From Hordeum vulgare subsp. vulgare (lineage: Eukaryota > Streptophyta > Magnoliopsida > Poales > Poaceae): DNA of 64,000 nt. The position numbers and the translations under genes were made by a program. The notes beneath the pieces are model-generated. The model searched no databases, was not told where the DNA came from, and saw nothing but the letters and a program-made list of their open reading frames with translations. Every line of letters starts with the position of its first letter. Positions within the stretch are counted from its first letter, which is position 1. Below, in pieces: positions 1 through 12,862 of this stretch. The stretch spans positions 166,266,689-166,330,688 of the forward strand of contig NC_058523.1 in NCBI RefSeq assembly GCF_904849725.1, read 5' to 3'.

Positions 1-1778
1 CCCAAAAATAGTATTGATTCATGGAACAAGTGTAAAGATGCCTTTATTTCCAAATATTTTCCACCAGCTAAGATTATCTCTCTCGATAATGATATCATGA
101 ATTTTAAGCAACTAGATCATGAACCTGTTGCACAATCTTGGGAGAGAATGAAATTGATGCTTAGAAATTGTCCTGCTCATGGCCTGAGTCATTGGATGAT
201 TATACAAATTTTATATGCTGGTTTGAATTTTGCTTCTAGAAATATCTTGGATTCCGCCTCTGGTGGAACTTTTATGGAAATCACACTAGGAGAAGCTACA
301 AAACTCCTAGATACTATCATGACAAATTATTCTCATTGGCACACTGAAAGGTCACCTACTAGTAAAAAGTGCATGCTATAGAGGAAATTAACTCTTTGGG
401 TGCTAAGATGGATGAGTTAATGAAGTTGTTTGCTAGTAAAAGTGCTCCTCTAGATCCAAATGATATGCCTTTGTCTTCGCTGATTGAGAATTGCAATTAA
501 AATTTGGATGTTACTTTTGTTGGTAGGAATAATTTTGGAAACAACAATGCTTATAGAGGTAACTTTAATCCTAGGCCTTTTCCTAGTAATCCGTCTAACA
601 ATTTTGGCAATTCCTACAACAATGCTCATGGAAATTATAATAAAATACCCTCTGATCTTGAGAGCAATATTAAGGAGTTTATTACTTCGCAAAATATTAT
701 CAATGCTTCCATAGAAGAAAAACTGCTTAAAATTGATGACTTGGCTAGGACTGTTCATAGAATGTCTCTTGATATTGATGCTTTGAAATTGAGATGTGTT
801 CCTCCCAAGATTAATATGGATGAAACTATGTAAGCTACGCGTGTTTTTATGAATGTGAGTAAAGAAAGAACCGCCCAAATTCGTGCTAGACATGAATGGC
901 TTAAAAGGGTGTGTTCTCGTTATGAGAATCACGAAGATCTTAAAGTGCTTGGTGCGACTCCTATTGAATCCTTGTTTTCTAATGTCAATCCTAATGATGA
1001 TGGGGCTGGATGTGAAACCACTTTGGTTGAGAAACGCCCCAATGATTCAGAGTCTATTTATGTTGATGCTAAATATACTAAAAGTGGAGTAGAGGATATC
1101 AAAACTATGAATAGTGATGAAATTACTACTTTGGATTTTGAGGAATTTAATTATGATAGTTGCTCTTTGATTGAATGTATTTCCTTGATGCAATCCATGC
1201 TAAACTCTCCACATGCTTATATCCAAAATAAGGCTTTCACCAATCATATCGTTGATGCTATGATGAAGTATCTTGAAGAGAAACTTGAGATGGAAATATC
1301 TATTCCTAGAAAACTTCATGATGAGTGGGAACCTACTATACAAATCAAGATTACAAATTATGAATGCCATGCTTTTTGTAATTTTGGTGCTAGTGTTTCC
1401 ACAATTGCAAAATCTTTATGTCATGTTCTAGGTTTCAATGAGATTGATGAGTGCTCTCTTAATTTGCATCTTGCGGATTCTACTATTAAGAAACCTATGG
1501 CAAGGATCAATGATGTTCTTATTATTGCAAATAGGAACTATGTGCCCGTACATTTCATTGTGCTTGATATTGATTCCAATCCGATATGTCCCATTATTCT
1601 TGGTAGACCTTTCCTTAGGATTATTGGTGTTGTTATTGATATGAAGGAAGGGAATATTAAATTTCAGTTTCCATTAAAGAAGGGCATGGAACACTTTCCT
1701 AGAAATAAAATAAGATTGCCTTATGAATCCTTCATGAGATCTACTTATGGTTTGAGCACTAAAGATGACGATACTTGA
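1..1778 (+). pseudogene. gag and retropepsin-like ORF of Sabrina/WHAM copy B, broken
   Basis: The reading frame encodes a plant gypsy gag region (residues around MKLMLRNCPAHGLS) and, downstream, a retropepsin-like domain ending in STKDDDT at the natural stop 1776-1778. The protease signature in sister copies is CDLGAS; here it reads CNFGAS, so the catalytic Asp is Asn. The second conserved block, ILGRPFL, is intact. Against copy A there is a one-base deletion near 370, a stop at 498-500 (Glu codon to TAA) and another at 831-833. The longest open stretch is 849-1778. The product cannot be functional. Nothing resembling RT or integrase follows. Confidence 0.85.
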
Positions 1779-4352
1779 TTCTATTGCCTTATTCCTAGCT
1801 AAGGGCGTTAAATGATAGCGCTTGTTGGGAGGCAACCCAATGAATAAATTTATTTTTGCTTTTCACTTTCTGTTTTGTTGAGTCCACACCATCATGATTG
1901 TGTTTTTTATGTTTTAATTCGTGTTCGTGCCAAGTAGAACATTTATGATTAGTTTTGGTGATAGTTGTTTAATCATGCTGAAAAAGACAGAAACTTTGTG
2001 CTGACGAAATTATATTTAATTCCTATCCAGAAACAGCTATTGAGTTGATTATTTTTGCAGCTGGTTGATATGCAAATTTCCCTAATTTTCATAATTGTTC
2101 AGAATTTTTGGGATAGCAGAGGTATACGAAATATACAGATTGCCACAGACTGTTCTGGTTTTGTTGTGTTGATTACTTATTTTGATGAAACTATGGTTAG
2201 TATCTGGGGGTACGAGCCATGGAAAAGGTAGAATACAGTAGTATAACATCAATCTAAATGGAAATTAAGTTTACTACAATACCTAAAAAGTTGGTGGTTT
2301 GTTTTCTTATGCTAATGATATCACGAGTTGTTGTTTAAGTTTTGTGTTGTGAAGTTTTCAAGTTTTGGGTGATGTTCTTATGGACAATGGAATAAACAGT
2401 GGAAAGATCCTAAGCTTGGGGATGCCCAAGTAATCCCAATCCAAATTAAAGGACACCAAAAATCCTAAGCTTGGGGATGCCCCGGGAAGGCATCCCCTCT
2501 TTCGTCTTCAATCCATTGGTAACGTTACTTGGAGCTATATTTTTATTTACCACATGATATGTGTTTTTCTTGGAGCGTCTTGTATTATAGGAGTCTTTGC
2601 TTTTTGTTTTATCACAATCATCCTTGCTACACACCTTTTTGAGAGGGACATGGACTCATCGTGAATTTGTTAGAATACTCAATGAGCTTCACTTATATCT
2701 TTTGAGCTAGATAATTTTTCTCCCATGAGCTTCACTTATATCTTTTGAGCTAGATAATTTTCCTCTAGTGCTTCACTTAAATCTTTATAGAGCACGGCAG
2801 TGTCATATTTTGTAGAAATAAAAACTCTCGATCTTCACATATATCATTTTGAGAGTGCTCTCTCTAAGTAACTTGGTAATTGGCGTGTGCTATGAAATTA
2901 GTCCTAAATATGATAGGCATCCCAAGAGGATATAATAAAAACTTTCATATTCAAGTGCATTGATTAGTAAGAAAAGTTTGATTCCTCACAATTAGTTTTG
3001 AGATATGGATATGGTAATATTAGAGTTATGTTAGTAGGGTGTTTTGAATCTAGAAATACTTGTGTTGAGGTTAGTGATTCCCGTAGCATGCACGTATGAT
3101 GAACCGCTATGTTAGGAAGTCGGAGCATAATTGATTTATTGATTTTCATCCTTTATGTGGCGGTCGGGATCGCGTGATGGTTAACACCTACCAACCCTTC
3201 TGCTAGGAGTATATGATTACCACTTTGTTTCGATTACTAAGAAAACTTTCGGAATAAGTATATGAGTTCTTCATGACTAATGTGAGTCCATGGTATAGAT
3301 GCACTCTCACTTCCACCATTGCTAGCCTCTCTAGTGCCGCGCAACTTTCGACGGTGCACAAACCCACCATATACCTTCCTGAAAACAGCCACCATACCTA
3401 CCTATTATGGCATTTTCATAGCCATTCCGAGATATATTGCCATGCAACTTCCACCGTTCCGTCTCATGACATGTGCCATCACTTTTATATTTCCATTGCA
3501 TGATCGTAAGATAGTTAGCGAGATGTTTCAACTTCATATGATAAGCTAGATCATTGCACATCCTGGTACACTGCGGGAGGCATTTCATATAGAGTCATTA
3601 TTGTTCTAAGTATTGAGTTGTAAGTAAAAAGAGTGTGATGATCATCATTATTAGAGCATTGTCCCATGTTAGGAAATAAAAAAAAAGAGGCCAAAGTTGC
3701 CCACCAAAAAAATGAAATCAAAAAAAGAGGCAAAGAGCCCGAACAAAAAAATTATTAGAGAAAAAGAGAGAAGGGACAATGCTACTATCTTTTTACACAC
3801 TTGTGCTTCAGAAATAGCACCATGTTCTTCATGATAGAGAGTCTCTTGTTTTGTCACTTTCATATACTAGTGGGAATTTTCATTATACAACTTGGCTTGT
3901 ATATTCCAATGATGGGCTTCTTCAAAATTGCCCTAGGTCTTCGTGAGCAAGCAAGTTAGGTGCACACCCACTAGTTTTCTTTTTGAGTTTTCATACACTT
4001 ATAGCTCTAGTGCATCCGTTGCATGGTAATCCCTACTCATTCACATTGATATCTATTGATGGGCATCTCCATAACCCGTTGATACGCCGAGTCGATGTGA
4101 CCATCTCCTCCTTTTTGCCTCACAACCTCCACCACACTCTATTCCACCTATAGTGATATATCCATGGCTCACGCTCATGTATCGCGTGAGAGTTGAAAAA
4201 GTTTGAGAAAGTAAGAGTGTGAAAACAATTACTTGGCCAATACCGGGTTGTTACAATAAAGAAGTTACAAAGAACAAATATGTTAGTTAGCATTCCACAT
4301 CAAAAATTCAGTCTTTATCACTTCCCTACTCCAGGACGAGCATGAGTTAAGC
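1779..4352 (+). other. Non-coding internal region of copy B
   Basis: No believable ORF is present. The stretch aligns by eye with 35581-39698 of copy A (minus its insertion) and with 54355-57057 of copy C on the other strand, so it is a family feature. Just after the stop codon there is a short hairpin-capable segment (TTGGGAGGCAACCCAA near 1828-1843). Two PPT-like motifs follow at 2411-2480. The end, where the polypurine tract should meet the 3' LTR, has lost about 18 bp including the tract. Confidence 0.7.
2411..2497 (+). repeat. Paired internal PPT-like motifs with hairpin (copy B)
   Basis: The motif TAAGCTTGGGGATGC occurs at 2411-2425 and again at 2466-2480. It matches the polypurine tract used next to the 3' LTR in this family. 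The second copy forms one arm of a perfect 9 bp inverted repeat, GGGGATGCC (2473-2481) and GGCATCCCC (2489-2497). The same arrangement is found in copies A and C. Confidence 0.8.
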
Positions 4353-5899
4353 ACTTCTCCAACGTATCTATAATTTTTGATTGTTCCATGCTATTATACT
4401 ATACTCTTGGGATGTCTTATATCCATTTATATGCCATTTTATATCATTTTTGGGACTAACCTATTAACTCAGTGCCTAGTGCCAGTTTCTGTTTTTTCGT
4501 GTTTTTGACCTTTTTCAGAAAAGAATATTAAACGAAGTCCAAACGGAATAAAACCTGCGGGATGATTTTTTCCATAACAGAAGATACACAGAAGACTTGA
4601 GAACCAAGGCAGGAGGTCTCGTGGGAGGTCACGAGCCCCCTAGGCGTGCCCTAGGGGGGTGCGCCTAGCAGGCTCGTGGGCCCCTTGCCTCCTCTGCCCT
4701 ACCTCTTTCGCCTATAAATTCCCAAAAATCCCGAAACCAACACAGAGAGCCACGAAAATACTTTTCCGCCGCCGCAAGCTTCTGTCTCCGCGAGATCCCA
4801 TCTGGGGACCATTCTGGTGCCCTGCCAGAGGGGGATTCGTACACGGAGGGCTTCTTCATCAACACCATTGCCTCTCTGATGATGCGTGAGTAGTTCACCA
4901 CAGAACTTCGGGTCTATAGCTAGTAGCTAGATGGCTTCTTCTCTCTTTTGGATCTTCAATACAAAGTTCTCCATGATCTTCATGGAGATCTATCTGATGT
5001 AACTTTCTTTTGCGGTGTATTTGTCGAGATCTGATGAATTGTGGATTTGTGATCAGATTATCTACGAATATTATATAAGTCTCCTCTGATTTCTTATATG
5101 CATGATTTCGTATCCTTGTAATTCTCTTCGAGTTATGTGTTCCGTCTGACCAACTTGATCTATAATTCTTGCAATGGGAGAAGTGCTTGGTTTTGGGTTC
5201 ATACCATGCGGTGTCCTCACCTAGTGACAGAAGGGGTAGCAAGGCACGCATCGTGTTGTTGCCATCAAGGGTAAAAAGATGGGGTTTATATCATATTGCA
5301 TGAATTTATCCCTCTACATCATGTCATCTTGCTTAAGGCATTACTCCATTTGTTATGAACTTAATACACTAGATGCATGCTGGATAGCGGTTGATGTTTG
5401 GAGTAATAGTAGTAGATGTAGAAAGTATCAATCTACTTGTCTCGGACGTGATGCCTATATGTATGATCATTGCCTTAGATATCGTCATAACTTTGTGCGA
5501 TTCTATCAATTGCTCGACAGTAATTCGTTCACCCACCGTAATACTTGTTATCCTAAGAGAAGCCTCTAGTGAACACTATGGCCCCCGGGTCTATTTTACA
5601 CATTATATATTCAGATCTACATACAAAAATACCAAAAATACCTTGCTGGACTTTTATTTATATTTACCTTTCATCACTATCAGATCTCACCTTGAAAGTA
5701 ATCGTGAAGGGATTGACAACCCCTTTATCGCGTTGGGTACAAGTTTGTTTGCTTTTGCGCAGGTTCGTTGGTACCTCATCTTGATACTCCTACTGCATTG
5801 ATACCTTGGTTCTCAAACTGAGGGAAATACTTATCTCTACTTTGCTGCATCACCCTTTCCTCTTCAAGGGAAAAACCAACACAAGCTCAAGAAGTAGCA
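4353..5899 (+). repeat. 3' LTR of Sabrina/WHAM copy B
   Basis: This LTR is collinear with 39699-41228. It ends in GAAGTAGCA at 5899. The first bases (TGATACG) are lost in a deletion that also removed the polypurine tract, so the start is approximate. It contains a TATAAAT box, the GATGATGCGTGAGTAG segment and the CCCCTTTATCGCGTTGG segment seen in every LTR of this type in the window. Confidence 0.85.
4713..4719 (+). promoter_or_regulatory. TATA box in LTR of copy B
   Basis: TATAAAT lies after a CCTCTTTCGCC segment. The same box is at 32160-32166 and 40067-40073 in copy A and, on the minus strand, at 53994-54000 and 59555-59561 in copy C. The conserved position supports a promoter role. Confidence 0.6.
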
Positions 5900-8241
5900 A
5901 CCTTCGAGGTTCAATAGCAACTTGATCTGAAGTTTCATGATCATCATCATTAACTTCATCTCTAGCCGGTGCAGGCGCCTCAGAAACATTTTCTTGCGCT
6001 CCGCTACTCTCGGGTTCGACATGAGGTACAATTACCTCATCAAGTTCTATTTTCCTCCCACTTACTTCTTTCGAGAGAAACTCTTTCTCTAGAAAGGATC
6101 CGTTCTTGGCTACAAAGATTTTGCCTTCTGATCTAAGATAGTAGGTGTACCCAATAGTTTCCTTAGTGTATCCTATTAAGAAGCATTTTTCCTCTTTGGG
6201 TTCGAGTTTATCTGGTTGAAGTTTCTTCACATAAGCATCGCAGCCCAAACTTTCAGAAACGACAGCTTAGGTTTCTTGCCAAACCATAATTCATATGGTG
6301 TCGGCTCAACAGATTTAGATGGTGCCCTATTTAAAGTGAATGCGGCGGTTTCCAATGCATATCCCCAAAATGATAGCGGTAAATCGGTACGAGACATCAT
6401 AGATCGCACCATATCCAATGAAGTGCGATTACGATGTTCAGACACACTGTTACGCTGCGGTGTGCTCGGCAGCACGAGTTGTGAAACAATTCCACATTTC
6501 CTTTGGTGTGTGCCAAACTCGTGAGTCAAATGTTCTCCTCCATGATTAGATCTTAGAAACTTTATTTTCTTGTCATGTTGATTCTCCACCTCACTCTAAA
6601 GTTCCTTGAACTTTTCAAAGGTTTCAGACTTGTGCTTCATTAAGTATACATACCCATATATACTCAAATCATCAGTGAGGGTGAGAACATAACAATAGCC
6701 TCCGCGAGCTTCAACGCTCATTGGACCGCATACATCGGTATGTATTATTTCCAACAAGTTGGCTGCTCGCTCCATTGTTAGTGAGAATGGAGTCTTGGTC
6801 ATCTTGCCCATGAGGCACGGTTCGCATGTGTCAAATGATTCAAAATAAAGACTCTCCAAAAGTCCATCTGTATGGAGTTTCCTCATGCTCTTTACGCCAA
6901 TATGACCAAGGCGGCAGTGCCACATGTATGTGGGACTATCATTATCAACCTTACATATTTTGGTACTCACACTATGAATATGTGTAACATCACGATCGAG
7001 ATTCATCAGGAATGAACCATTGACCAGTGGGGCATGACCATAAAACATACCACTCATATAAATCAAACAACCATTATTCTCAGATTTAAATGAAAGCCAT
7101 CTTGCATCAAGCGAGATCCCAATACAATGTTCATGCTCAAAGCTAGTACTAAATAACAATTATTAAGGTTTAAAGCTAATCCCGAAGGTATATGTAGAGG
7201 TAGCGTGCCGACAGTGATCACATCGACCTTGGAACCATTCCCGACGCGCATCGTTACCTCGTCCTTAGCCATCCTACGCTTGTTCCGCAGTTCCTTCTTA
7301 GAGTTGCAAATGTGAGCAACAACACCGGTATCAAATACCCAAGAGCTACTACGAGCGCTGGTAAGGTACACATCAATAACAAGTATATCACATATACCTT
7401 TGACGTTGTCGGCCTTCTTGTCCGCTAAGTACTTGGAGCAATTCCGCTTCCAGTGACCGGTTCCCTTGCAGTAATAGCACTCAGTCTCAGGCTTGGGTCC
7501 TTTCTTTGACTTCTTCCCAGTAACTGGCTTACCGGGCGCGGCAACTTCTTTGCCTTCTTTCTTGAAGCTTTTCTTACCCTTGCCCTTCTTGAAACTGGTG
7601 ATCTTATTGACCATCAACACTTGATGTTCTTTCTTGATTTCTACCTCCGCACATTTCAACATTGAATACAACTCGGGAATAGTCTTTTCAATCCCTTGCA
7701 TGTTGTAATTCATGACAAAGTCTTTATATCTAGGTGGAAGCGAATGGAGGATTATGTCAATGACCGCATGATCCAGAAGTTCAACTCCGAGCTGAGTCAA
7801 GCGGTTGTGCAACCTAGACATTCTAAGTATGTGCTCATTGATAGAGCTATTCTCCTCCATCTTACAACTAAAGAACTTGTCAGAGACTTCAAATCTCTCG
7901 ACCCGGGCATGAGCTCGAAAAAAAAATTTCAGCTCCTCGAACATCTCATATGCTCCATGTTTCTCAAAACGCCTTTGGAGCCCCGGTTCTAAACTGTAAA
8001 GCATGTCGCACAGAACCAGAGAGTAGTCATCACTCCGCGACTGTCAGGCGTTCCTAACGTCGTGGGTCGCCACGGGAACGGGAGGATCACCTAGTGGTGC
8101 ATTAAGGACATATGCCTTCTTGGAAGCCATGAGGATGAGCTTTAAGTTACGAGCCCAGTCTGCATAGTTGCTCCCATCGTCTTTCAGCTTGGTTATCTCT
8201 AGGAACACGTTGAAGTTGAATGGAACATTTGTGTTGGCCAT
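5900..8241 (-). pseudogene. Copia gag-integrase polyprotein of copia-1, broken and truncated
   Basis: The Ty1/copia polyprotein starts with MANTNVPFNFNVF at 8241. A CX2CX4HX4C zinc knuckle (CYYCKGTGHWKRNC) follows near 7450. The integrase shows the HHCC region (WHCRLGHIG, then CEPC) and D,D,E residues in IHTDVCGP, TLTDD and SEHRNRT. Lesions are a TGA at 8044-8046 where relatives have Trp, a frameshift near 7100-7130, a TAG at 6596-6598 (Gln codon) and a frameshift near 6245 in KVWGCDAYV. The sequence stops at 5900, before RT. It is a decayed copy of an otherwise standard BARE/Angela polyprotein. Confidence 0.88.
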
Positions 8242-9480
8242 TGGATCTACAATATTTGTAAATACAATTTTAGACTAAGTTCATGATAATTAAGTTCATC
8301 TAATCAAATTAATAATGAACTCCCACTTAGATTGACATCCCTCTAATCATCCAAGTGTTACATGATCCACGTCGACTAGCCCGTGTCCGATCATCACGTG
8401 AGACGGACTAGTCATCAATGGTGAGCATCTCTATGCTGATCGTATCAACCACACGACTCATGTTCGAGCTTTCGGTCTCCCGTATTCGAGGCCATGTCTG
8501 TACATGCTAGGCTCGTCGAGTCAACCTAAGTGTTTTGCGTGTGTAAACTGGCTTACACCTGTTGTATGCGAATGTTAGAATCTATCACACCCGATAATCA
8601 CGTAGTGCTTCGAAACAACGATCCTTCGAAACGGTGCACACTTAGGGGAATACATATCTCGAAATTTTAATGAGGGATCATCTCATCTTTGCTACTATCG
8701 TTCTAAGCAATAAGATGTAAAACATGATAAACATCACATGCAATCATATAGTGACATGATATGGCCAATATCATCTTGCTCCTTTGATCACCAGCTTCGG
8801 AGCACCATGATTATCATCGTCACCGGCATGACACCATGATCTCCATCATTGTGTCTTTGTCAAGTCGTCACGCCAACTATTACTTATACTACTATAGCTA
8901 ACTGTTAGCGATAAAGTAAAGTAATCAACATGGCGTTGCATCTCATACAATAAATTAAGACAACTCCTATGCCTCCTGTTGGTTGTCATACTCATCGACA
9001 TGCAAGTTGTGAATCCTATTACAAGAACATGATCAATCTCATACATCACATATGTAACATCATATCCTTTTGGCCATAGCACATCATATAGCATACCCTA
9101 CAAAAACAAGTTAGACGTCGTCTAATTGTTGTTGCAAGTTTTACGTGGTTGGTTAGGGTTTCTAGCAAGAACGCTTCTTACCTACGTGACAGCCACAACG
9201 TTGATGTGCCAATGCTATTTACCCTTCATAAGGACCCTCTTCGTCGAATCTGATCTGACTAAAATGGGAGAGACATACACCCGCTAGCCACTTTATGCAA
9301 CAAGTGCATGTCGGTCGATGGAACCAGACTCACATAAGAGTACGTGTAAAGTCGGTCCGGGCTGCTTCATCCCACCATGCCGCCGAATCAATATAAGACT
9401 AGTAACGTCAAGAAATTGACAAAATCAGCGCCCACAACTTTTGTGTTCATCTCGTGCATAGAATCTACGCATAGAACCTT
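8242..9480 (-). other. Untranslated leader of copia-1
   Basis: About 1.24 kb lies between the PBS and the gag start on the minus strand, with no supported ORF. A long leader is normal for BARE/Angela elements and should hold the packaging and dimerisation signals. The same leader, on the plus strand, occurs twice in the element at 17858-28690. Confidence 0.65.
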
Positions 9481-9493
9481 GGCTCGGATGCCA
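9481..9493 (-). other. Primer binding site of copia-1
   Basis: On the minus strand TGGCATCCGAGCC follows the LTR end after one base. It is a near match to TGGTATCAGAGCC, the site complementary to initiator tRNA-Met in plant copia elements. Confidence 0.75.
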
Positions 9494-9494
9494 C

Positions 9495-11240
9495 TGTTGG
9501 GGAACGTAGTAATTTCAACAGTTTTCCTACGCCATGCAAGGATCTATCTATGGAGAAACCAGCAACGAGCAAAGCAGTAGAGCATCTTCATACCTTTGAA
9601 GGTCGCTAAGCGGAAGCGTTGCTAGAACACGGTTGATGGAGTCGTACTCGCAGTGATTGACATCGCGGTGGATTCCGATCTATGCACCGAACGTCGGTGC
9701 CTCCGCGTTCAACACACGGGCAGCCCGGTGACGTCTCCAACGCCTTGATCCAGCAAGGAGGGAGGAGAAGGGTTGCGCCGAGGTTTAGGGAGAGCTCCGA
9801 CCGCACGACGACATGGTGATGATGGAGCTACGTGGTACTCCGACAAAGATTCACTAAGCACTACAAAGGACGAGGAGGAGGAGGAGTAGGGCTGCGCCGA
9901 GAGAGAGAGAATTCTGGTTTCAAATCTGCCCAAAACCACCACTATATATAGGAGGAGAGGGACGAGGGTGCCCACCCTAAGGGTGCGGCAGCCCTAGATG
10001 GCCCTTGGGGCGGTGGCCAAGGTGGTGGAGGTGCCCTAGGGTTGGGCTTGATGTCCAAACTGGCCTCCACGCCTAGGGTTTGCCCCCTCCACCCCTTGCT
10101 GCACCTTGGGCTGCTTGTGGTGGTGCACCAGCCCATGTATGGTCTGGTTCCCACCCACTCTTAGCCAATGTAGCAACTTGGGGCTGGTGGCCCTTGCCGA
10201 TGGACCCCCCCCCCCCCCCCCGCGAACCCTTCCAGTGGTCCTGGTACATTGCCGGTGTTACCCGAAACACTTTCGGCGCCCAGATCATCACTTCCAATAT
10301 ATCAATCTTTAACTACGGACCATTCCAGAACTCCTATTAACGTCCGGGATCTCATCCGGGACTCCGAAACACCTTAGGTAACCACGTACACTATTCCCCT
10401 ATAACCCTAGCGTCATCGAACCTTAAGTGTGTAGAACCTATGGGTTCGGGACACATGCACACATGACCGAGACACCTCTCCTGTCAATAACCAACAGTGG
10501 GGTCTGGATATCCATGTTGGTTCCTACATGTTCCATGATGATCTCATCGAATGAACCACGATGTCGAGGATTCAATCAATCCCGTATGCAATTCCCTTTG
10601 TCTATTGGTATGATACTTGCCCGAGATTCGATCGTCCGTATCCCTATACCTTGTTCAATATCATTGCCGGCAAGTCTCTTTACTCGTTTTGTAACACATC
10701 ATCTCGTGGATAACTCTTTAGTCACACTAAGCTCAATATGATGATGGATTACCGAGTGGCCCCAGAGATACCTCTCCGTCACGCGGAGTGACAAATCCCA
10801 ATCTCGATTCGTACAACCCAAAAGACACTTTCGGAGATACCTATAGTGCACCTTTATAATCACCCAGTTACGTTGTGACATTTGATACACCCAAAACACT
10901 CCTACGGTATCCGGGAGTTGCACAATCTCATGGTCTAAGGAAATGATACTTGACATTATAAAAGCTTTACCGGACGAACAACATGATCTAGGGCTATGCT
11001 TAGGATTGAGTCTTATCCATCACATCATTCCCCAATGATGTGATCCCCTTATCAATGACATCCAATGTCTTTGATCAGGCAACCATGATCATCTATTGAT
11101 CAATGAGCTAGCCAACTAGAGGCTCACTAGGGACACATTTCCGGTTAATACAATTATAGCATGAATAATAGAAAATTATCATGAACTAGGAAATATAATA
11201 ATAACCACTTTATTATTGCCTCTAGGGCAAATTTCCAACA
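9495..11240 (-). repeat. 5' LTR of copia-1
   Basis: Read on the minus strand this 1,746 bp LTR starts TGTTGGAAATTTGCCC at 11240 and ends GTTCCCCAACA at 9495, with TG...CA ends and TGTTGG/CCAACA terminal inverted repeats. The body matches the other BARE/Angela LTRs in the window. A run of 17 C residues lies at 10205-10221. Confidence 0.88.
9943..9950 (-). promoter_or_regulatory. TATA box in copia-1 5' LTR
   Basis: TATATATA is preceded on the minus strand by CTCC. All BARE/Angela LTRs here have this box at the same position (12370-12377, 13079-13086, 19165-19172, 21408-21415, 28230-28237). Confidence 0.65.
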
Positions 11241-12862
11241 TCCTCGCCATAGACAAGTGTTGTCACTTGATAACGGGATCACATCATTAGGAGAATGATG
11301 TGACGGACAAGACCCAAACTATGAACGTAGCATATGATCGTATCAGTTTATTGCTACTGTTTTATGCATGTTAATGTCTCTGTTCCTATGACCATGAGAT
11401 CATGCAACTCCCGGACACCGTAGGAATACCTTGTGGGTATCAATCATCGCAATGTAACTGGGTGACTATAAAGGTGCTCTACAGGTATCTCCAAAGGTGT
11501 CTGTTGGGCTGCCATGGATCAAGACTGAGATTTGTCACTCCGTGTCACAGAGAGGTATCTCGGGACCCACTCGGTAATACAACATCACAATAATCCTTGC
11601 AAGCAATGGGACTAAGGAGTTAGTCACGGGATCTTGTATTACGGAATGAGTAAAGAGACTTGTCAGTATCGAGATTGAACTAGGTATGAAGTTACCTACG
11701 ATCAAATCTCGGGAAAGTAACATACCGAAGAACAAAGGGAACATCATACGGGATTAATTGAATTCTTGACATAGAGGTTCAACCAATATAGATTTTTGTA
11801 GAATATGTAGGAGCCAATATGGACATTCAGGTCCTGCTATTGGTTATTGACCGGAGAGTGTCTTAGGTCATGTCTGCATAGTTCTCGAACCCGCATGGTC
11901 CGCACACTTAAGGTTCGGTGACGTTTTGGTATAGTTGACTTATAGGTGTTGGTGACCGAATGTTGTTCGTTGTCTCAGATGAGATCGTGGACATCACGAG
12001 GAGCTCCAGAATGGTCCGGAGGTAAAGATTGATATATAGCAAGTCCTGTTTTGGTCACCGGAAAAGTTACGGGCTCATCGGTAGTGTACCGGGAGTGCTA
12101 GGAGGGTACCAGGGGACCACCGGGAGGGGTGTGACGACCCAAGAGGCTCATGGGCTATGAGAGGAAGTGGACAAGCCCCTAGTGGACTGTCCTAAGTCTC
12201 TCTCAACTGCCCATGCGAAAAGGATAAAGGAAAAAAGGCCAGAGGACCAAATTAGGACGGAGTCCTAATAGGATTCCACCTCCCTTGTGGGAGGTGGATT
12301 CCTCGCTTGTGGCTCGGCCGAACCTCCTTGGAGTGGAGGACAAGGATGCCTATTGTCCTCTCCTGCTCCTATATATACTAGAGGTTTTATAGGTGAGGGC
12401 TAATCCTAATTGCCACATGCGCCCTCTACTTCTCTCTTGATTTGTTTCTCCTCTATTCTAGTTCGGTGGTGCTCAGACGAAGCCCTGCTGGATTAGTTCA
12501 CCACCACCACCACCACGCCGCCGTGCTGGAGAACTCATCTACCTCTCCGCCCCTCTTGCTAGAAAAAGAAGGCAGGGATCGTCATCAAGTTGTACGTGTG
12601 CTGAACGCGGAGGTGTCGTCCGTTCGGCACTAGATCAGGATGGATCGTGATGGGATCGCGGGACGGACTGTGATGAGATCGCGGGACGGGCTGCGATTTG
12701 GATCGCGAAGATGTTACACTACATCAACCACGTTATATACGCTTCCACTTAGCGATCTACAAGGGTATGTAGATCCAATCTCCCTCTCGTAGATGATCAT
12801 CACCATGATAGGTCTTCATGTGCGTAGGAAATTTTTTGTTTCCCATGCGACGTTCCCCAACA
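11241..12862 (+). repeat. BARE/Angela LTR, 5' end cut by copia-1
   Basis: A plus-strand LTR begins mid-sequence at 11241 (collinear with about 18053 of another LTR) and ends GTTCCCCAACA at 12862. The missing first ~190 bp should lie left of the window beyond copia-1. The sequence that follows is the middle of another LTR, so this copy was itself an insertion, with right-side duplication GGCGC (12863-12867). Whether it is a solo LTR or the 3' LTR of a full element cannot be told. It has a TATA box at 12370-12377. Confidence 0.8.

Larger units (their letters stand above)
1..5899 (+). mobile_element. Sabrina/WHAM-type non-autonomous gypsy element, 3' part (copy B)
   Basis: This is the right-hand part of a gypsy-type LTR retrotransposon whose left end lies outside the window. 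It runs from within gag, through a retropepsin-like region, into about 2.6 kb of non-coding internal DNA and then the 3' LTR. The internal region is collinear with the complete copy at 31793-41228. No reverse transcriptase, RNase H or integrase is present, so the element would need enzymes in trans. It interrupts the integrase end of a minus-strand copia pol. The right half of its target duplication should be ACCTT (5900-5904). The Sabrina/WHAM label is from recall of LTR sequence. Confidence 0.85.
5900..11240 (-). mobile_element. BARE-1/Angela-like copia element, 5' part on the minus strand (copia-1)
   Basis: On the minus strand the order is 5' LTR (11240-9495), initiator-Met-type PBS, leader, gag and integrase. 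It is then cut by the Sabrina/WHAM insertion that ends at 5899. Reverse transcriptase, RNase H and the 3' LTR lie outside the window. The right end (start of the 5' LTR) abuts the middle of a plus-strand LTR of the same broad type, so this element inserted into it. Its target duplication on this side should be TCCTC (11241-11245). Confidence 0.85.

Noticed and set aside
6216..6524. Plus-strand ORF of 102 codons
   Set aside because: It is the antisense shadow of the copia integrase on the minus strand.
10205..10221. 17-base C homopolymer in the copia-1 LTR
   Set aside because: It may be real, but slippage or assembly error is likely and no function is suggested.
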